The translations under genes and the position numbers were made by a program. Of a stretch of DNA of 64,000 bases, positions 48,554 to 58,114 are shown one piece after another. The notes under the pieces were generated by a model. The model was not told where the DNA came from. It did not search any database and worked only from the letters and a program-made list of their open reading frames with translations. How positions within the stretch are numbered: the first letter of the stretch is position 1; every line of letters begins with the position of its first letter. Source of the DNA: Datisca glomerata (Eukaryota > Streptophyta > Magnoliopsida > Cucurbitales > Datiscaceae); the NCBI GenBank assembly GCA_003255025.1, contig QANY01013583.1, positions 1,543,194-1,607,193 of the forward strand, read 5' to 3'.

Positions 48554-49539
48554 GGAACACGAAGATGAGGGTAAAATGGGAGTTGCAACCTATTATACCA
48601 TTAGCCCACTCTTTAGTGAATCTAAGATTGAGATTAACTTGACCACATCCAACTATCAGGATTAATCTCAACATCAATGCTGAAAAAAAAATTCTCAACA
48701 TTGGAGAGGGTTCCTAAAACGAAATGGGATAGGTGTGATGAGTTGAACTATTAGTTAGTAAAATAATATTGTGGCCGACCATCAACACGCTGAAATTTTC
48801 CACACTACCTCTGATAAGAGGAAGTTTAAAGATAATCGAATGGATGCTGATAAAACGTATATGTACCATCTCCCAACGCATCAATTATGAAATTTGATTT
48901 CTTGATGTTTGCCAAGAAGATTAAGCTCCTTACCAAAACCATTTTAAGCAGAAAAAGGCCAAAAGCAAAGCAAAACTATTAATTATTAAATTAACAAATG
49001 GCGTATACTAGAAATTGTCATTTCGTTTCCAATTGATTAATTATATTCCCAATATATCAACCTAACCTCAACCACATAGAAGAAAAAATAGCGTCAGCCA
49101 TGATCATATCGAGACTTGGGACATTAATTTTGCAACAAATAATGAACTCGACTTTGGCTTCATCATAACATTTAATCATGTAATGGGTACAAGAAACATA
49201 TTTATGCATGTATTTCACTTTGTCTCTCCAAAAACATAAATTTAAAAATAGTTTTTGTTACTTATAAATCCATGTATAGGTAAAACTTTTGTTACTAAAC
49301 TCAATAAACAGTAAAGGACATAATAACGCGTGTACAAAAGGAGCAAGTTTTTCAACGTTAACTAAATTACAACTTAACTTTTTACTTAAAACTATGTCAA
49401 ATGTTTGACTCCTCAATTTTTTATATCACCAGATTATGATCAAAAGAGATGAGGGGCTTCACATCACTGAAAAATCTTGATCATCAGATTATGAGCAAAA
49501 CATTATTATTGCTTGAATTCTAATTCAACCTCAAGAACC
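48554..49539. other. intergenic, downstream side of the glycosyltransferase
   Basis: A/T-rich, no gene seen. The 3' end of the glycosyltransferase transcript presumably lies here: on the minus strand an AATAAA sits immediately after the stop codon (49540-49545), but a second signal further down cannot be excluded. Confidence 0.45.
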
Positions 49540-49545
49540 TTTATT

Positions 49546-50973
49546 TTAAGCTTTTGTGTGCATGCTACTCTTGCAATCTTCTTCTACTTGTTTTAATGCT
49601 TCATAAGAGGAACCACCCTCTGACAAGGCTTTCTCTGCACTTTGTTTTAGTTCTTTAACCTTAGCCCTTATACCATACCCTTCTTCTTCCACCAAAATCT
49701 TCCTCACCATCATTGCTATCTCCTCCCTCCCAACTACTTTCTTTGATGGCAACACCTTTGGCCTCACTGCCACACCTATCTCCTCTGCGATCATGGTAGC
49801 ATTCATCCGTTGTTCTGCATATAGTGGCCAAGCGATCATCGGTATCCCGTTTGTGATGCTCTCCAAGGTTGAGCTCCAACCGCAGTGTGATAAAAATCCT
49901 CCAACTGATGGATGGCTTAAGATGTCTATTTGTGGTGCCCACATTGGGATTACTAGGCCCACATCCTTTGTCCTGGTTAAGAACCCATCAGGCAAATAAC
50001 TTGATAAGTCATCATCAACACCGTTTCCAGTTGAAAAGAAGGCTGCATCTGATTTTATGGTGGGCCGACGTATCACCCAAATAAACCTCTGCTGACTCTG
50101 CTCCAACCCCCAAGCGACCTCGGTCATTTGCTCATGCGACAGCGTTCCACCGCTTCCGAATGAGACGTACATCACAGACTCACTAGGCTGCAGGTCCAAC
50201 CAATCAAATAGCTCACACTTTAAACCAGTCGCCCTTATAAGCGGTCCAATTGCGAAAATCGGGGACCTACAAACCTTTCCCAAGAGGCTCTCATCTCTCA
50301 GCGCTGCCAGCGTTGCACCTTGCAGATCCTCCCAGGTGTTCACCAAAATCCCATCATACAACGGAATCTCAATTCCCGTTCGGACATACTCAAAATACTG
50401 CTGATTTGTTCGGTCCAACATCGGGTCAACCACGTCTTCAGGCCGAACTGGTTTACACCCAGGAATCATGAGCGGTTCTTTTCGGTCAATATATTCCCCC
50501 TCCACCTCCTTATCCAAAACAGGGACATGAATGGTCAACGCCAAGAACCATGCGTTAGAAGCAATATAAACATACTTCTTCATATCAAACTCATCAGCAA
50601 TAGGGAAAGCCTCTGTGCCGAAAAGGTCGACGAAGAGGGCGTTCGGGCAAGGATTCAAAGCCGAGAGAGCCGAGCGGAAGGCGGGAAGGACCTCACGCAT
50701 GATGATAGCAAGTTGAGTGACGACGGAAGTGGAGGAGTCAACGAGAGCAGAGATGTCAACCGGTGGAAGCTCAATGAGGTCGCAGAATTTTGGGGTCGTA
50801 GCCGACTTGATGACTTGGGCTTCTGCCGGAGAAGTATGAGAAGGAACGACGAAGATGGTGATGGAGAAGTTGTGGTGGGTGACAAGGCGTTTACCTAATT
50901 CAAGGACAGGTATGAGGTGGCCTAAGCCTGGGCTTGAGAGAAGGGCTGCATATGGCTTTGAGCTCATTTCCAT
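49546..50973 (-). CDS. UDP-glycosyltransferase, UGT72-like (475 aa, intron-less)
   Basis: Family-1 plant glycosyltransferase, predicted to move glucose from UDP-glucose to a small phenolic acceptor in the cytosol. The frame is intact from ATG 50971-50973 to TAA 49546-49548, and 475 residues is the normal length. The N-terminal 'SSPGLGHLIP' holds the catalytic His19, and 'ALFVDLFGTEAF' its partner Asp116. The PSPG sugar-donor box is exactly 44 residues (Trp345 to Gln388), including His363-Cys-Gly-Trp366 and the final Gln that usually goes with UDP-glucose. Overall pattern ('HTSPAEAQ', 'LPPVDISAL', 'SFGSGGTLS') fits the hydroquinone/monolignol UGT72 group; the true acceptor cannot be read from sequence. 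It is the only intact host gene here; long frames on the opposite strand are shadows. Confidence 0.95.
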   Translation of the reverse strand: MEMSSKPYAALLSSPGLGHLIPVLELGKRLVTHHNFSITIFVVPSHTSPAEAQVIKSATTPKFCDLIELPPVDISALVDSSTSVVTQLAIIMREVLPAFRSALSALNPCPNALFVDLFGTEAFPIADEFDMKKYVYIASNAWFLALTIHVPVLDKEVEGEYIDRKEPLMIPGCKPVRPEDVVDPMLDRTNQQYFEYVRTGIEIPLYDGILVNTWEDLQGATLAALRDESLLGKVCRSPIFAIGPLIRATGLKCELFDWLDLQPSESVMYVSFGSGGTLSHEQMTEVAWGLEQSQQRFIWVIRRPTIKSDAAFFSTGNGVDDDLSSYLPDGFLTRTKDVGLVIPMWAPQIDILSHPSVGGFLSHCGWSSTLESITNGIPMIAWPLYAEQRMNATMIAEEIGVAVRPKVLPSKKVVGREEIAMMVRKILVEEEGYGIRAKVKELKQSAEKALSEGGSSYEALKQVEEDCKSSMHTKA

Positions 50974-51082
50974 ATTATTGCTTGTTAATGGAAGATAAGG
51001 AATTGTTGTGAGCGATTTCGGATATCAAACTTGAGAGAGATGGAATTATAAGAAGAAATTATTAGGAATAAAATGAAAGCTA

Positions 51083-51134
51083 TTGATAATACACGACTTC
51101 TTCTTTTTTCAGATATTGATAATACACGACTTCA
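51083..51134. repeat. short tandem repeat in the glycosyltransferase leader
   Basis: 'attgataatacacgacttc' occurs at about 51082 and again at 51115, in the presumed 5' leader of the glycosyltransferase. Confidence 0.7.
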
Positions 51135-51158
51135 TTTGGTAAACGAGGATGTGTGTGT

Positions 51159-51168
51159 CTATATATAG
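51159..51168 (-). promoter_or_regulatory. presumed TATA box of the glycosyltransferase
   Basis: 'ctatatatag' reads the same on both strands, lies about 186 bp before the ATG, and would give a leader of roughly 150 bases. It overlaps the 9-bp target duplication of the adjacent MULE-like element, so everything further upstream of the gene is now transposon. Confidence 0.5.
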
Positions 51169-51171
51169 AAT

Positions 51172-52581
51172 GGGATAATTATTTTATATCCCTGACATTC
51201 TACGTTTATATCAAATTGTACCCTCACATTTAAAAATTTTTAATAGTAGCTCTCACTTTTTTTCATAGGTACTCTCTATGGTGGTTTTCGTTCAAAAAAT
51301 AGGCAAAAGTCATTACAAGTGAGCATCACGTGTTTTTTTTAATGGGCAATTGAATAATTTAAACCCTACTGTCACATGTCTTAGATCCAAAGAGGATCCC
51401 TCCCTAAATTCCATGGAGATGAAAAATATCATTAATAGAGTTCAAGCTTGCTCTCTGCAACTTTCTTTCAGTGAGTCTTACCATGAAATTCATATTCAAT
51501 TTTCAGTCACAGACAGAAAATCCTCAAGCTTTCATGGATTTTGAAATCACATTAAGACAACAAAAATGAAACTAACGATCTCGTTTGAGGAAGACAATGA
51601 GGCCTTTGAGGTGAGGGGCTTCATTCGCGATAAGATCTGATCATGACTTTGAAATAGATTGAGAAGAGAATCCAACCAAAAAAGCGGTTAATTTCAAGGA
51701 AGAATCCAGTAAAAAAACTTTTGAAGATGAGGGTGAGAGCAGACCCTTCAAAAATGGGTATCTAGACGAAAAGTTTTCTTAAAGAGTCTACTCTCATCCC
51801 CATTTTTTAATGGGCAATCCAATAAAAAAATGCGAAGTCCATAAAATTCAGAGAATTTCTTCCTCATCTATTACCCCTCTCTCTCTATCTCTCTTTGTAT
51901 CCCCCCCCCCTTATAAACCTAAAGAGTTTCTATGCCTAATTTCCAGGTCTTTGATGGCCAACCTGGTCGTTGTATCTTTAGGCCAGAAACTCTCTCGTGC
52001 TCCCGAGCCTTTGAGCATAAATGTCGCGACCTTTAAGAAGCCCTTGAGAAAACTTACCTTTGCCCATTTACTTGAGGCAATCAAAGTGTTTAGTGTAGAG
52101 AGCTTAATCGGTTCGGGAGGGTTCGGTGAGTTCAGCAAGGCATAGCTTAAAGATTGTTGTATTATTACGATCAAGAAGCTCATTCAAGTCACGAAGCAAG
52201 GAGACTAAGAGTTCATGGCGGTAATGAAAATCATAGGGAAAATCAAACACCGAAACTTGGTTCCCTTGATGGGTTATTGTAAAATTGGGGGAAAAAGAGA
52301 GAGAACAAGAGAGCAAGAGAGAGAATAGAGAGTGAAGAAGAAAAATGGAATTAGCGGGACGTGGTAGTCAGTATTAAATTACTCTATTGTCCATAAAAAT
52401 ATCACGTGATGCTCGTGTATAGTGACTTCCATCTATTTTTTGAACGTAAATCGTGATAGAAGGTATCCAAAGGTATTCGTGAAAAAAAAAAAAGTAAGAG
52501 GGTACTAATATAAAATTTTAAAGATGATTGTGCAATTTAGTATAAGCATATAAAATTATTGGGGTCTAGTATAATTAACCA
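51172..52581. mobile_element. MULE-like element with a captured kinase fragment (Pack-MULE type)
   Basis: Long terminal inverted repeats: 51172-~51385 aligns with the reverse complement of ~52360-52581. Shared words include 'cgttcaaaaaatag', 'gagcatcacgtg' and 'tttttaatgggcaat' (right end: 'tttttatggacaat'). The outer ends are 'gggataattat' and 'tggttaattat'. The flanking 9-bp repeat is ATATAGAAT (51163-51171) / ATATATAAT (52582-52590), 8 of 9. No transposase is encoded. The interior holds a piece of a BRI1-like receptor kinase. About 200-bp TIRs plus a 9-bp duplication fit the Mutator superfamily. Confidence 0.8.
51954..52298 (+). pseudogene. captured BRI1-like (BRL) receptor kinase fragment
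   Basis: One frame, through two stops (52143 and 52206), reads '[20 protein letters not shown]', then '[20 protein letters not shown]', 'GGFGE', 'IITIKKLIQVTKQGD', and '[20 protein letters not shown]'. These are the juxtamembrane part and the first kinase subdomains (glycine-rich loop GSGGFG, the VAIKK lysine region, and the HRNLVPLLGYC segment) of brassinosteroid-receptor-like kinases. The glycine loop is '[11 protein letters not shown]', where the family has a Val-Tyr-Lys-Ala ending. Only about 105 of more than 1100 residues are present, and the match ends abruptly at a GA-rich stretch, so it is a captured exon piece, not a gene. Confidence 0.88.
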
Positions 52582-52590
52582 ATATATAAT

Positions 52591-53160
52591 TTGCTAATGT
52601 TCTGCATGTGTTTTTGATGTGACAGCTTCCGGTAATACACCTGTCCGTTTGATTCGGATAATTAAATATTGCAAAAACTTCTGATCTAGTTTGTGATATA
52701 TTTCTCAATTTTATTTTATTCTGAGGAATAATTTGTATAAATTAGTAATTAAAAATTGAATTTCTAATAAAACAAAACTAGAGTGATCGTCTACTTAGAT
52801 TTTAAACTAAATGAGATGTTACATTATTAAGTAAACTACATCGAGAGTGGGAGACCTTATGTAATTTACCTAATTTTATAAGATGTCCACTGCTCTTTGT
52901 CGTGTTTCATGGAAATTAAGTGGGTGCGAATAAATTTATAAATATACATTAGTCTTCTGGCGTATTTCTTGGATACCAAGTGGATGTGAATGATGTGGTT
53001 GAAATTAAAATTGGCTTGTCGATAATCATGGTAGTCTTGACTCTTGGCAGCTATTAATTGAGACTGTCAGACTTATCTGGAGTCAATTTTATATGGGACA
53101 TTTGATCAACTTTTTCTTCTTTTCACATGAAAATTATAGGGTAACTCAAGACTGTATCCT
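52591..53160. other. A/T-rich spacer between MULE-like element and copia element
   Basis: No gene. The words 'gtctt(c/t)tggcgtatttcttgg' and 'agatgtccactgctctttgt' near 52880-52980 form an imperfect direct repeat. Nothing else is recognised. Confidence 0.4.
53156..53160. repeat. copia target-site duplication ATCCT, left
   Basis: ATCCT directly before the 5' LTR; the identical ATCCT is at 58101-58105. Confidence 0.95.
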
Positions 53161-53483
53161 TGTTGAAGAAAGAAAAGTTGTAGTCTTAAAAAAAAAAATT
53201 TTATCATAAGTAAAAGAGGAAAGCATAACATAGATTTTTTCAAACATAGTGGATGTCTAACCATTTCTAGTAAAAAATGATTTCAGGCTACAAGTAGGCA
53301 TCCGTTGGGATCATAGGAGATCATAAGCAACCGTTAGAATCATTTGAATATATACATCATCCCCCATTGTAAACAAACATAATTTTTCCTTCAATAAAAG
53401 ATCAGAACCAAAAAGGTTCATCATCTCTAAAGCTCATCATTTTTTCATCCAAGATCAGAACCAACAGGTTCATCATTTCTACA
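53161..53483 (+). repeat. 5' LTR of copia element
   Basis: Begins TGTTGAAGAAAG and ends TTTCTACA. It contains 'gaatatataca' (about 53346, probable TATA box) and AATAAA at 53393-53398. The first ~110 bp differ from the 3' LTR mostly as C-to-T and G-to-A changes; the remaining 210 bp are about 95% identical. Confidence 0.95.
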
Positions 53484-53495
53484 TGGTATCAGAGC
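53484..53495 (+). promoter_or_regulatory. copia primer-binding site
   Basis: TGGTATCAGAGC immediately after the 5' LTR is the exact plant initiator tRNA-Met primer site. Confidence 0.95.
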
Positions 53496-53518
53496 AGTGA
53501 TTCTGAGAACCAACACAA

Positions 53519-54767
53519 ATGGCAGAACCATCAACCTCCGGCCAGCTTCACCACCATGACACCAACCCCAGACTAACCTCCATCCTGCTCACTGGCCACA
53601 ACTATATACCGTGGGCCAGGGCGGCTCGGGTGAGCCTGAAAGGAAGAGGCAGACTGGGCTTCGTGGATGGCAGTAAGCCAAGATCGGACCGAAACTCAGA
53701 AGAATGGGACATCATGGACAGCCAGGTAATGACCTGGATAACAAATTCAATAGACCCAAAACTCAATGAAATTTTTTGTTTTTGTGAAACAGGACAGGAA
53801 CTCTGGGAAGAAATCCGGAGCAACTATTGTGAACAAAACAATTTTGCGCAAATCTTTGAACTTAAACGAGAGATCTCCCAAGCAAAACAGGGGGACAGAT
53901 CAGTACCGGAGCTAACTGGATTTTTAAAATCTAAGTTCAAAGAACTTGAAACCTTGAGACCGATGACCACTGACCTGAAGGAACTCCAAGAACGGGCTGA
54001 GCAAGATATGGTTTACCACTTCTTGCGACTCTCGACTCAAGCTACGAAGCATTCCGAGCTCAGATCTTGATGTCGACAGAAAAGCCAACTTTTTCCACCG
54101 TCTCAGCCATGGTTCAAAGAGAAGAAACCAGGCGACGAGTCATGAGTACCAGAGATGAAAAGGGAGAAGCACTAGCCATGGCGACCCGCGGCTTCCTCCG
54201 AAACCCTAACCCTAAGGAAGGGGGATGACACCGCGGACAACCAGCGAGCAGGTGAGATACAGCCACTGCCGAAAGGAAGGGCACACCCATGATCGGTGCT
54301 GGAATCTGCACCCTCATCTCCGGCAGAACCAGAGAAAGTTCCAGAACGAGCGAGGGAGCTGCGCGGAAAGTGATGAGCGAGGAGGCTCCGCGAAACACTC
54401 ACCCTTTTATACCGAGGGTTTTATTGGAGCGGGTCACGGGTCAGGACCCGACCCAGACCGTAGGGCACACAAAATAGATGGACCCGGTTCGGGCAGTGGG
54501 TACCGACCTGACCGAATGGAAGAAATAGATCGATCTGGATCCATTAGAGCAGACCCGCACCCAGACAACAACGCACATATGGCTACACTCCTCAAACAAT
54601 TCGGAGAATTTTTGCGCGATACCTCAGGTTCATCTATTTGCAATACTGTCAATTATTTTTCTAAATCTGCAAATTTTTGTCACAACTTAGAACACTGGAT
54701 AATAGACTCTGGTGCCTCTGACCACATGACTTATAACACAAAAAATCTACACAGTCTCACTAAATAA
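53519..54767 (+). pseudogene. copia gag and protease, two frameshifts and one stop
   Basis: The ATG at 53519 opens MAEPSTSGQ, then the capsid pattern 'LLTGHNYIPWARAARVSL', 'DGSKP', 'ITNSIDPKL', 'ELWEEIRSNY'. At about 54020-54030 the frame shifts ('LDSSYEAFRAQIL' continues in the next frame), and again at about 54225. The zinc knuckle at about 54255-54300 reads Y-SHC-RKEG-H-THDR-C, with the first Cys replaced by Tyr, so zinc binding is probably lost. Protease 'WIIDSGASDHMTY' carries the active-site D-S-G near 54700. A TAA at 54765-54767 interrupts the otherwise continuous frame to integrase. The product packages the RNA and processes the polyprotein. Confidence 0.92.
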
Positions 54768-54782
54768 GAAAAACCACAACAC

Positions 54783-57700
54783 GTGACGGTAGCCAATGGA
54801 AATAAAGTTCCAATTTTTGGCAAAAGGTCAACCACACTCTTCACAAAAACTATTAACAACGTACTTTGTCTCCCCAATTTTAACTCCAATCTCCTATCCG
54901 TCAGTAAAATAACCAAAGACCTAAACTGCAATGTTACATTTTCACCTAACAAAGTAATTTTTCAGGATCGAGTCACCGGGAGGAAGATTGGTGAAGGGAA
55001 ATTTAGAAACGGTTTGTACTACTTAAAAGATACCGACAAAACATGTTTGGCCACCTCCAGTACAGTACAAAAGGACAAAATATTTCATTGGAGATTCGGT
55101 CATCCCTCCGACAAAATCCTAAACAAATTACTTGGTTGTAATTCAGACTCTAGCAGTTGCTCAGTCTGCAAACTCTCAAAACAAACCAGGTTACCTTTTC
55201 CATTGTCTAGTAGTACGACAAAACGATGTTTTGAATTAATCCATTCTGATGTTTGGGGGCCTGCCCCAGTTGACTCGTATAATAAATTCAAATATTTTGT
55301 TACCTTTATTGATGATTTCTCTCGCACCACCTGGTTATATCTTTTAAAATCAAAAAGTGAAGTCTTCAGTCGTTTTCAAGAATTCAATAAGTTAGTCGAA
55401 ACTCAATTTGAAACAACCATAAAAATCTTTAGGTCTGACAATGGAACCGAATATACTAACAACACCTTTTTTGAGTTCTTTAAACAAAACGGTATACGAC
55501 ATCAAACCACCTGTATCCACACCCCACAACAAAATGGTGTCTCAGAACGCAAAAACCGACACCTTCTTGAAATGACTAGGGCTCTCCTCCTCCAAAATAA
55601 CGTACCCAAACGGTACTGGTCAGACGCAATACTTACAGCAACATACCTTATCAATCGATTACCCAGCGTAAAATTGCATCTGAAAAGCCCTATAGAAATT
55701 CTCAAGGGTAGGAAAATTAATCTTGATCACATACGAGTCTTTGGATGTACATGCTACGTACACATTCCAAAAATTGATAAATTGGACAAAACCGCAGTCA
55801 AAACCCTATTCTTGGGGTATTCCGCTGAAAAAAAGGGGTATAAATGCTACGACCCAACAAACCATAAACTCTACATCTCACGCGATGTACAATTCTTAGA
55901 ACTAGAATCCTATTACCCAAAGGACTCCGACAACCATAACCACCACAAAACACTTCCGCTACCTAACAGTATTATTTCCTCCGATATCATAAGACAGGAA
56001 CAGGATAACACATCAACCACGCCTGAGACAACTACCTCAGGGGGAGCAACTGATGAGGCAGTTGTCACTGATGAAGCAGTAATCGTAAGAAGATCAACAA
56101 GGCAAACTCATCCCCCAGCAAGATTAAAAGACTACGTGTCTCATCAGGTTTTATACCCTATCCAAAATTTCCTATCTTATGATAAAATCTCTAACAAACA
56201 CAGGGCATACTTGGGAAAAATTGATGAAACAGATGAGCCAAAGACCTATCAAGAAGCCCAACTCGACCCTAAATGGAGAAAGGCGATGAATGAAGAACTC
56301 CTAGCCTTGGAAAAGAATGAGACTTGGGACATAATCCCACTACCCAGCGGGAAGAAACCCGTAGGATGTAAATGGGTCTACAAGACCAAATACAACAGCA
56401 ACGGCACTATCGAGAGATACAAAGCCCGACTAGTTGCCAAAGGCTTTACTCAGACATATGGAGTAGATTACCAGGAGACGTTCGCTCCAGTAGCAAAAAT
56501 GAACACAATCCGAGTGCTACTATCCGTTGCCACAAACCTCAACTGGGAACTATATCAAATGGATGTAAAAAACGCATTTCTCCAAGGAAATCTGGAAGAA
56601 GAAGTATATATGTCCCTACCTCCAGGACACGAGAAAGCAACACACCCATCTCTGGTATGTAGATTAAAGAAGGCTATCTACGGCCTGAAACAGTCACCAA
56701 GGGCATGGTATGGAAAATTAAGCCTATCTCTTTTAAAGATTAACTTCGTCAAAAGCACGGCGGACTCATCTATGTTTGTCAAACACACGAACAACTCCAC
56801 TACCATCGTTTTAGTCTACGTAGATGACATTATCATCACCGGAAATAACCACAATGAAATATGGAGTGTTCAAAAATTTCTAAAGGGAGAGTTCGATATT
56901 AAAGATCTAGGAAAACTAAAGTACTTCCTAGGGATAGAAATAGCTCACTCGAAGAAGGGATTGTTTCTATCTCAAAGAAAATATATCTTAGACTTGTTAA
57001 AAGAAACAGGCATGATAGGGGCAAAACCTGCTAGCACACCAATGGAAACCAACATAAAAATAAGACTGAATGATAGCAAACCAATAACTGATATAGGCCA
57101 ATATCAGAGATTAGTAGGAAAACTTATTTACCTAACGGTCACAAGACCAGATATCACTTTTGCAGTTAGCGTTATCAGTCAATTCATGCATGCACCCTGC
57201 ACAAATCATCAGGCAGCCGCAGAAAGGATACTCAGATACCTTAAAGGAACTCCCGGCCAAGGGATATGGATGAAGAAAACCGGGACAAACTCCGTTGCTG
57301 GATACACTGACGCTGACTGGGCAGGTAGTTACGACAGAAAATCTACAACAGGCTTTTGTGTCTTCGTAGGTGGGAACCTAGTGACCTGGAAGAGCAAGAA
57401 ACAAACTGTTGTAGCAAGGTCAAGTGCGGAGGCAGAATACAGAGCCATGGCCTCCACTGCTAGCGAACTCACATGGATTAAACATCTCCTTCAAGACATG
57501 AAGGTTGAGATAAGAAAACCAATGGAGATGCACTGTGACAACCAAGCAGCACGTCATATTGCAATGAACCCCGTTTTTCATGAGAGAACCAAACATATTG
57601 AAGTGGACTGTCATTTCATAAGAGAGAAAGTACAGTCTGTAGAAATCACCATTCCCTTTGTAGGTAGTGAAGACCAGCTAGCCGACATCTTCACCAAAGC

Positions 57701-57887
57701 CCTTGACAAAAATAACCTCCAAAGAATACTTGACAAGTTAGGTTCGATCAACCTATACAAACCCAACTTGAGGGGGAGTGTTGAAGAAAGAAAAGCTGCA
57801 GACTCAGAAGAAAATCTTCATCATAGGCAAAAGAGGGAAGCAGAACAGAGACCTTCCCAAACACAGTGGGTGTCTAACCATTTCTAG
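54783..57887 (+). CDS. copia integrase, reverse transcriptase and RNase H (intact frame)
   Basis: 1034 codons without a stop, in the same frame as the protease and separated from it only by TAA 54765-54767. The GAG-pre-integrase part has 'HWRFGHPSD' (from residue ~102) and CSVCK. The integrase triad is Asp156, Asp219 and Glu255, with 35 residues between the last two. RT has 'KWVYKTKYNSNGTIERYKAR', 'YQMDVKNAFLQGNLEEEVYM' and the active site YVDD at residues 679-682. RNase H has 'GYTDADWAGS' (Asp843) and 'SSAEAEYRAM', ending in 'DIFTKAL'. The stop at 57885-57887 lies inside the 3' LTR. The listed ATG is internal: the native protein would be made as part of the gag-pol polyprotein. Confidence 0.95.
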   Translation: MTVANGNKVPIFGKRSTTLFTKTINNVLCLPNFNSNLLSVSKITKDLNCNVTFSPNKVIFQDRVTGRKIGEGKFRNGLYYLKDTDKTCLATSSTVQKDKIFHWRFGHPSDKILNKLLGCNSDSSSCSVCKLSKQTRLPFPLSSSTTKRCFELIHSDVWGPAPVDSYNKFKYFVTFIDDFSRTTWLYLLKSKSEVFSRFQEFNKLVETQFETTIKIFRSDNGTEYTNNTFFEFFKQNGIRHQTTCIHTPQQNGVSERKNRHLLEMTRALLLQNNVPKRYWSDAILTATYLINRLPSVKLHLKSPIEILKGRKINLDHIRVFGCTCYVHIPKIDKLDKTAVKTLFLGYSAEKKGYKCYDPTNHKLYISRDVQFLELESYYPKDSDNHNHHKTLPLPNSIISSDIIRQEQDNTSTTPETTTSGGATDEAVVTDEAVIVRRSTRQTHPPARLKDYVSHQVLYPIQNFLSYDKISNKHRAYLGKIDETDEPKTYQEAQLDPKWRKAMNEELLALEKNETWDIIPLPSGKKPVGCKWVYKTKYNSNGTIERYKARLVAKGFTQTYGVDYQETFAPVAKMNTIRVLLSVATNLNWELYQMDVKNAFLQGNLEEEVYMSLPPGHEKATHPSLVCRLKKAIYGLKQSPRAWYGKLSLSLLKINFVKSTADSSMFVKHTNNSTTIVLVYVDDIIITGNNHNEIWSVQKFLKGEFDIKDLGKLKYFLGIEIAHSKKGLFLSQRKYILDLLKETGMIGAKPASTPMETNIKIRLNDSKPITDIGQYQRLVGKLIYLTVTRPDITFAVSVISQFMHAPCTNHQAAAERILRYLKGTPGQGIWMKKTGTNSVAGYTDADWAGSYDRKSTTGFCVFVGGNLVTWKSKKQTVVARSSAEAEYRAMASTASELTWIKHLLQDMKVEIRKPMEMHCDNQAARHIAMNPVFHERTKHIEVDCHFIREKVQSVEITIPFVGSEDQLADIFTKALDKNNLQRILDKLGSINLYKPNLRGSVEERKAADSEENLHHRQKREAEQRPSQTQWVSNHF
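57768..57778 (+). promoter_or_regulatory. copia polypurine tract
   Basis: 'ttgagggggag' directly before the 3' LTR; the primer for plus-strand DNA synthesis. Confidence 0.95.
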
Positions 57888-58100
57888 TAAAAAACAATTT
57901 CAGGCTACAAGTAGGCATCCGTTGGGATCATAGGAGATCATAGGAAACCGTTAGAATCATTTGTATATATACATCATCCCTCATTGTAAACAAACATAAT
58001 TTTTCCTTCAATAAAAGATCAGAACCAGAAAGGTTAATCATCTCTGAAGCTCATCATTTTTCCATCCAAGATCAGAACCAACAGGTTCATCATTTCTACA
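57779..58100 (+). repeat. 3' LTR of copia element
   Basis: 322 bp, TG...CA, same TATA-like and AATAAA positions as the 5' LTR. The end of the pol frame overlaps its first 109 bp. Confidence 0.96.
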
Positions 58101-58114
58101 ATCCTAGATGTTAG

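Larger units (their letters stand above)
53161..58100 (+). mobile_element. Ty1/copia retrotransposon, structurally complete
   Basis: Two LTRs (323 and 322 bp, TG...CA), a perfect primer site, a perfect polypurine tract and a perfect 5-bp duplication ATCCT. Gene order is gag, protease, integrase, RT, RNase H, the copia order. The last three lie in one intact 1034-codon frame. Two frameshifts in gag and one TAA between protease and integrase keep this copy from making its own full polyprotein, but it is by far the best preserved retroelement in the window and could be moved by a relative. Confidence 0.97.

Noticed and set aside
50320..50898. 192-codon open frame on the plus strand (and others at 49793-50471) opposite the glycosyltransferase
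   Set aside because: These are antisense shadows of a well-supported coding sequence whose codon pattern leaves the opposite strand open; their sequence resembles no family.
51810..52145. A functional receptor kinase gene starting upstream of the BRL-like segment
   Set aside because: The upstream part of the frame is low-complexity, two stops follow, the match covers only about 105 residues, and the piece lies inside a transposon.
56372..56662. 96-codon frame inside the copia pol
   Set aside because: Shadow of the intact RT frame in another phase.
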